DNA from: an uncultured Bacilli bacterium | GTDB lineage: Bacteria; Bacillota_I; Bacilli_A; RF39; UBA660 | Length of the DNA stretch: 27,426 nucleotides | Reading direction: 5' to 3' | NCBI GenBank assembly: GCA_934148995.1 | Contig: CAKPDM010000015.1 | Coordinates: 1-27,426 of the forward strand | Shown: piece after piece, positions 23,945 through 27,426 of the stretch | Position numbering within the stretch: position 1 is the first letter of the stretch | Layout of the letters: the number at the start of each line of letters is the position of its first letter | Notes under the pieces: model-generated | Seen by the model: the letters and a program-made list of their open reading frames with translations, nothing else | Told to the model about the DNA's origin: nothing | The model's database searches: none | Position numbers and translations under genes: made by a program

Positions 23945-24573
23945 ATTATAATTTAGAATGTGAAAAAATATTAGATACTATAGATTTAGATCATAAACCA
24001 ACTTTGTTGTTACATTCTTGCTGCGCTCCTTGCTCATCAGCTGTTTTAGAGCGGATTAGTAAATACTTTTCTATAACCATTCTTTTTTATAATCCAAATA
24101 TAACTGATTATGAAGAATATCTTAAAAGAAAAGAAGAATTAAAAAGATTTATCAAAGATGTTAATTATCAGATTGAAATTATGGATTGTGATTATGAAAA
24201 AGAAAAGTTTATTGAACTTGCTTTAGGACTAGAAGATAAAAAAGAAGGGGATATTCGCTGTTATAAATGTTATAAGTTAAGGCTTGAAAAGACTGCTATC
24301 GTTGCTAAAGAAAATAACTTTGATTATTTTACAACTACTTTATCAATAAGCCCTTATAAGAATAGTAACTGGTTAAATGAAATAGGAGAAGAGTTAGCTA
24401 CTAAATACAATATTAACTATTTATATGCTGATTTCAAAAAGAAAAATGGCTATAAAAGAAGTATAGAACTATCTAATATATACCATTTATATAGACAAGA
24501 TTATTGTGGTTGTATTTATTCTAAAGTAGAACGTGATAAAATTAAAGCCCTTCAAGATCAAAAGGCGGAATGA
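23941..24573 (+). CDS. queH: Epoxyqueuosine reductase QueH
   Basis: 210 residues; the ATG at 23941 overlaps the previous stop as ATGA. The family (DUF208) marks are all present: 'HSCCAPCS' at residues 25-32, 'NPNI...EEYLKRKEEL', 'RCYKCYKLRL' near 106-115, 'TTLSISPYKN' and 'DYCGC' near 188-192. QueH binds a [4Fe-4S] cluster and a second metal through these Cys and reduces epoxyqueuosine to queuosine at tRNA position 34, the last step of the pathway. It replaces QueG in organisms that lack it. No other queuosine gene is in the window, so the cell may salvage queuine or carry them elsewhere. Its last 32 bases overlap the convergent radical SAM gene. Confidence 0.93.
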   Translation: MNYNLECEKILDTIDLDHKPTLLLHSCCAPCSSAVLERISKYFSITILFYNPNITDYEEYLKRKEELKRFIKDVNYQIEIMDCDYEKEKFIELALGLEDKKEGDIRCYKCYKLRLEKTAIVAKENNFDYFTTTLSISPYKNSNWLNEIGEELATKYNINYLYADFKKKNGYKRSIELSNIYHLYRQDYCGCIYSKVERDKIKALQDQKAE

Positions 24574-25438
24574 AAGATTCATCTTGGGTCTCTCCTTCTT
24601 GGATATAAGCATTTTTAACTCCTAAATCTAAGGCAAAGTTAATGATATCATCATATTCTTTATCGCTGACTTTGTCATTTAGAAAGGAAAAAGTATCACT
24701 AGGATTAACAGGCGTATATTGATTCATAATACTGAGATAGATATTATCTTGGTATTTTTTATAGAGATAATTAATTATCTTTTTAGTATCAGCACCTTTA
24801 GTGGGGAGAACTAAACATCTTACGATGATACCTTTCATCATCATGCCATTACTAGCGAATTTATTTTTCCCTACTTGTTTATACATTTCTTCAAGAGCAA
24901 GACTAGCAATTTCAAAATAGTTTTTAACTTTTGATAAGTCTTCTCCTAACTTATTATCAAAATATTTAAAATCAGTTAAATATATATCAACATAACCAGC
25001 TAATAATTTTATAGTAGTAATACTTTCATAACCACTAGTGTTATAAACAATCGGAATAGAAAGGCCTTTTTTTCTAGCTAGTTTAATCGCTTCAATAATA
25101 CTTGGGACAAAATGAGTAGGAGTTACTAAATTAATATTGTTAGCTTTCTTTTTTTGTAGTTCTAACATTAATTCGCTTAGTCTTTCTACTGAGATATTGA
25201 TACCAAAGTTATCGTTAGATATTTCTTTATTTTGGCAGTAACAGCACTTTAGATTACAACCACTAAAAAAGATAGTACCACTTCCATTAGTACCAGAAAT
25301 AGATGGTTCCTCAAAGTAATGAAGAGCACTTCTTGCTACTTTTAAGGTGCTAGTATTAGAACAAATACCTTTAGTAGTATTTCTATTGATATGACATTTT
25401 CTTGGACATAATTCACAAGAGTTATATAATTCATTCAT
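24542..25438 (-). CDS. Radical SAM protein, PflX-like (COG1313)
   Basis: 298 residues. The N-terminus has a Cys cluster, C8-x2-C11-x3-C15 and C26, that could hold an extra Fe-S centre. 'ARSALHYFEEPSISGTNGSG' follows, then the radical SAM motif 'GCNLKCCYC' with C61, C65 and C68 (CX3CX2C), then 'QNKEIS'. 'YNTSGYES' and 'DIYLTDFKYFD' are the SAM-binding beta segments. This sequence type is annotated as a pyruvate formate-lyase activating enzyme homologue (PflX), but its true substrate is not known, and no glycyl radical enzyme gene is nearby. It runs convergently to queH and overlaps it by 32 bases at the 3' ends. Transcription starts from its own promoter near 25450. Confidence 0.85.
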   Translation of the reverse strand: MNELYNSCELCPRKCHINRNTTKGICSNTSTLKVARSALHYFEEPSISGTNGSGTIFFSGCNLKCCYCQNKEISNDNFGINISVERLSELMLELQKKKANNINLVTPTHFVPSIIEAIKLARKKGLSIPIVYNTSGYESITTIKLLAGYVDIYLTDFKYFDNKLGEDLSKVKNYFEIASLALEEMYKQVGKNKFASNGMMMKGIIVRCLVLPTKGADTKKIINYLYKKYQDNIYLSIMNQYTPVNPSDTFSFLNDKVSDKEYDDIINFALDLGVKNAYIQEGETQDESFIPPFDLEGL

Positions 25439-25455
25439 TTTTATTCACCGATAAT

Positions 25456-25483
25456 ACTATACTATTAAAGTAAAATTGTGTAA
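25456..25483 (-). promoter_or_regulatory. Probable promoter of the PflX-like gene
   Basis: On the minus strand: TTACAC (plus 25478-25483), a 16-base spacer, then TATAGT (plus 25456-25461), just ahead of the gene start at 25438. It is divergent from the murC promoter. Confidence 0.5.
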
Positions 25484-25491
25484 AGAAAACG

Positions 25492-25520
25492 TTTAAAAAA
25501 GTAAAGTAATAGTATATAAT
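25492..25520 (+). promoter_or_regulatory. murC promoter
   Basis: TTTAAA (25492-25497), a 17-base spacer and an exact TATAAT (25515-25520). The start would be near 25527. Confidence 0.7.
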
Positions 25521-25543
25521 ATTGGTAGAAAGAAGTGATTAGT

Positions 25544-26842
25544 GTGAAATATTATTGCATTGGTATTAAAGGGACAGGAATGGCTACTCTAGCCTCAATG
25601 CTTTATGATATGGGAAATACTGTTTCAGGATATGATGATGCAAAGGATTATAAATTTACGGAAAAAGGTTTAAGAGAACGTGGAATAGAGATATTCTATG
25701 ATTCAACTCATCCTCTTGATAAAGATACAATTGTAACAGCTTCTAAAGCTTTTAGTGATGATCATAGAGAAATTAAAAGAATTAAAGAATTAGGTCTTAC
25801 TTTTAAACCTTATAATGAAGTAGTAGGGGAAATAACTAAAAAGTTTGATACTATATCAGTTTGTGGAACTCATGGAAAAACAACTACTACCTCACTACTT
25901 AAACATTTATTTGAAACTACTATTGGTTGTAATTATTTTATTGGTGATGGTCAAGGACATATTGATTTAAAAAATAAGTTGTTGGTTATTGAGTCAGATG
26001 AATTTAATAGACATTTCTTAGCCTATTATCCAAAGACTGCTGTTATTACTTGTGTAGAATTAGAACATACAGAAATATATAAAGACTTAGCTGATACTAT
26101 TGCTACTTTTGAGAAATTTGCTAATAAAGCAGAGCTAGTAGTAGCAAATGGTGATGATGAAAATATAAGAAAGATTAAGTTTAATAATGAAGTTATTTTC
26201 TATGGTGAGAAGGAAAATAATGATTATATCATTAAGAATATTAAACTTGATAATGAAGGCTCCTCTTTTGATTTGTATGAAAATGATAAGTTAATCTCTA
26301 GTTTCTTTGTTCCCCTTTACGGACATCATATGGTAATGAATACCGCAGCAAGTGTTATTGTAGCTTTAAGAAATGGTTTAACTAGTGAAGAGATTAAAAA
26401 GTTATTAGAAAACTTTAAGAATGCTGCAAGACGTTTTGCGATAGAAAAGGTAAAAGATACTATTATAGTAGATGATTATGCACATCATCCAACTGAGGTT
26501 AAGGTAACTTTACAAGCTATCAGACAAAAATATCCTGATAAGAAATTAACTGTTGTTTTTAGACCTAATACTTATTCAAGAACTTCCGCTTTCAAAAATG
26601 AATTTGCTAGTGCTCTAAGTGAAGCGGATAAGGTTTATTTGACACCTATTAAATGCGATCGAGAGAGAAAAGAGGACTATCCACCTATATCTTCTGAAGA
26701 TATAATCAAGTTAATTCCTAATAGTGAATTAGTAGATGAGGACTCTATTTCTAAGGTATTAAAAGATAAAGATGGTGTAGTAGCATTTATGGGGTGTGCA
26801 ACAGTAGCACACTTAATCGAAAACTTTAAAAAGTTATTATAA
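25544..26842 (+). CDS. murC: UDP-N-acetylmuramate--L-alanine ligase
   Basis: 432 residues from the GTG at 25544, which gives the normal N-terminus (V/M)KYYCIGIKGTGMATLA and has AGAAGTGAT just upstream; an upstream GTG at 25535 is less likely. It adds L-Ala to UDP-MurNAc, the first amino acid of the peptidoglycan stem, in the cytoplasm. The N-terminal Rossmann part has 'GIKGTGMA', the ATP loop 'CGTHGKTTTTSLL' lies near 107-119, 'ELEHTEIY' near 175 belongs to the central domain, and 'DDYAHHPTEV' near 310 is the C-terminal Mur signature. All three Mur domains are present and the length is normal. It stands alone with its own promoter and terminator rather than in a division-cell-wall cluster. 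Its presence shows that the organism makes a wall. Confidence 0.94.
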   Translation: MKYYCIGIKGTGMATLASMLYDMGNTVSGYDDAKDYKFTEKGLRERGIEIFYDSTHPLDKDTIVTASKAFSDDHREIKRIKELGLTFKPYNEVVGEITKKFDTISVCGTHGKTTTTSLLKHLFETTIGCNYFIGDGQGHIDLKNKLLVIESDEFNRHFLAYYPKTAVITCVELEHTEIYKDLADTIATFEKFANKAELVVANGDDENIRKIKFNNEVIFYGEKENNDYIIKNIKLDNEGSSFDLYENDKLISSFFVPLYGHHMVMNTAASVIVALRNGLTSEEIKKLLENFKNAARRFAIEKVKDTIIVDDYAHHPTEVKVTLQAIRQKYPDKKLTVVFRPNTYSRTSAFKNEFASALSEADKVYLTPIKCDRERKEDYPPISSEDIIKLIPNSELVDEDSISKVLKDKDGVVAFMGCATVAHLIENFKKLL

Positions 26843-26843
26843 G

Positions 26844-26867
26844 TCCGTATTTTACGGATTTTTTCTT
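26844..26867 (+). terminator. murC terminator
   Basis: TCCGTA (26844-26849) pairs with TACGGA (26853-26858) around TTT, followed by a T-tract. Confidence 0.8.
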
Positions 26868-26896
26868 TTGCTAAAAGACTTCTAATTTTTTCCGTA

Positions 26897-26925
26897 TTGT
26901 TAAATGTCAAAGATTATGATATTAT
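26897..26925 (+). promoter_or_regulatory. Promoter of the surface-protein leader RNA
   Basis: TTGTTA (26897-26902), an exact 17-base spacer and TATTAT (26920-26925). TGTCAA occurs in the spacer and again just after the -10 box (26931-26936) as a direct repeat. Confidence 0.65.
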
Positions 26926-26930
26926 TAATA

Positions 26931-27048
26931 TGTCAAGAATACTGATATTTGATAATAAGGAAGGTAGGAGACAGTTGTGGTAGTAGTAAAAAACTGTCAG
27001 CAATTAAATTCTGATTCAAGAAGTAGTAAACCTACTTTCTTTTTTCAA
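26931..27048 (+). ncRNA. Structured 5' leader or small RNA with alternative hairpins
   Basis: GACAGTT (26970-26976) pairs with AACTGTC (26992-26998) around a 15-base purine-rich loop. GAAGGTAGG (26960-26968) can pair with CCTACTTTC (27031-27039), giving nine pairs with one G-U, which encloses the first hairpin. The same CTACTT (27032-27037) can instead pair locally with AAGTAG (27021-27026) just before a T-run. Two mutually exclusive folds on a terminator arm is the layout of an attenuator or riboswitch. No known family is recognised. Confidence 0.5.
27021..27046 (+). terminator. First terminator ahead of the surface-protein gene
   Basis: AAGTAG (27021-27026) and CTACTT (27032-27037) form a 6-bp stem with a 5-base loop and the T-rich run TTCTTTTTT. 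The 3' arm is shared with a long-range alternative stem. Confidence 0.55.
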
Positions 27049-27049
27049 T

Positions 27050-27088
27050 GATAGATTAATATCAAAAAGGTATAAATCTATCTTTTTT
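27050..27088 (+). terminator. Second terminator ahead of the surface-protein gene
   Basis: GATAGATT (27050-27057) pairs perfectly with AATCTATC (27075-27082) around a 17-base loop, followed by six T. Confidence 0.65.
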
Positions 27089-27124
27089 GTTAAATACTAA
27101 AATAGAAAGAGTGGTTTTTAAACT

Positions 27125-27426
27125 ATGAAAAATAAGAAGAAAGATTTTGTTTTAATATTAATAGTTTTTATCTTACTAATAGCAATAGTAGGTATCAGTT
27201 ATGCAGCATTTAATTACACGGGAACTGGTCAAAAGTTAAATACAATCACAACTGGTACAATAACTATGGAATATGTAGAAAGTACCAATGTTATTTCTAT
27301 GAATAATGCCCTTCCTACAACAGATTCGACAGGAAAAAAACGATTAAAGGCTGGTGAATATTTTGATTTTACAGTAAAATCATCAATCACTGGTAATACC
27401 GATATCAACTATGAAATAGCAGCCAA
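27125..27426 (+). CDS. Surface protein, paralogue of the gene at window start (3' end missing)
   Basis: The first 100 residues of a protein that runs off the window. The ATG at 27125 follows AAAGAGTGG. The N-terminus is a secretion signal or membrane anchor: MKNKKKDFV, then a hydrophobic stretch 'LILIVFILLIAIVGISYAAF', resembling the signal regions of TasA/camelysin-like proteins. From residue about 43 it is nearly identical to the protein encoded at window start ('TITMEYVES', 'VISMNNALPTTDSTGKKRL', 'GEYFDFTVKSSI'), with differences such as STN for SSN and KAG for NDG. At the DNA level the overlap of about 180 bases is roughly 90% identical. It is presumably another member of the hypervariable surface family, but its C-terminus is not visible. 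Two terminators in its leader suggest controlled expression. Confidence 0.85.
   Translation, partial: MKNKKKDFVLILIVFILLIAIVGISYAAFNYTGTGQKLNTITTGTITMEYVESTNVISMNNALPTTDSTGKKRLKAGEYFDFTVKSSITGNTDINYEIAA

Noticed and set aside
1..27426. Circular molecule suggested by similar ends
   Set aside because: The shared end sequences differ at many positions (for example STN versus SSN and KAG versus NDG codons), so they are paralogous genes rather than one overlap.
1..27426. UGA-as-tryptophan recoding, given the Mollicutes-like look
   Set aside because: TGA terminates the surface protein gene, lspA and queH at natural ends, and Trp in conserved motifs is TGG.
1..27426. DGR template repeat or reverse transcriptase inside the window
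   Set aside because: No second GC-rich copy of the 1548-1670 block was found on reading through, and no encoded protein has reverse transcriptase motifs.
1..27426. CRISPR array or complete insertion sequence
   Set aside because: No regularly spaced repeats, no transposase frame and no paired terminal inverted repeats were seen.

Overview
The window is about 27 kb of AT-rich bacterial DNA, roughly 30% GC by eye. It most resembles an uncultured gut Bacillota of the RF39 or Erysipelotrichia-like, Mollicutes-related kind. The reasons are the low GC, strong Gram-positive ribosome binding sites, a T-box leader, an archaeal-type ProRS, a short DnaE, an Rpn-type nuclease remnant and C-terminal DUF6273-like surface proteins. 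TGA is used as a stop, so the code is standard. MurC implies a peptidoglycan wall. The taxonomic placement is inference.

Layout. 1-1749 is the 3' part of a large surface protein whose C-terminus carries a sharply GC-rich, A-poor block that looks like the variable region of a diversity-generating retroelement (DGR). 27125-27426 is the 5' start of a close paralogue, preceded by a structured leader with two terminators. Both ends of the window therefore lie inside the same gene family. 1850-2082 is a broken Rpn-like gene. 2202-13626 is mostly housekeeping: a membrane-anchored protein and trmL, rpmB (opposite strand), dnaE-lspA-rluD as an overlapping operon, a rhomboid protease with proS, a disrupted HTH regulator, a 900-base non-coding stretch with structured RNA, and a T-box ahead of thrS. 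13703-15632 on the minus strand holds a ZIP transporter, yidD and a ZnuA-like lipoprotein.

The most unusual part is 15749-23944. Four tandem genes form a sigma-factor array. Two have a complete sigma-70 core (regions 1.2 to 4) placed between an unrecognised N-terminal domain of about 200 residues and C-terminal extensions that contain further region-4-like helix-turn-helix modules. One copy is intact (829 aa), one is split into 605 and 188 aa, and a 230-aa gene ahead of them has only the last module. Directly downstream, from their own promoter, come three paralogous proteins with a GCCR...H arrangement like the transglutaminase or papain-like cysteine peptidase core. They are translationally linked to queH.

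The right flank holds queH, a convergent PflX-type radical SAM protein, murC with a good promoter and terminator, and then the leader and start of the second surface-protein gene. No tRNA, rRNA, CRISPR array, reverse transcriptase or DGR template repeat was seen inside the window.
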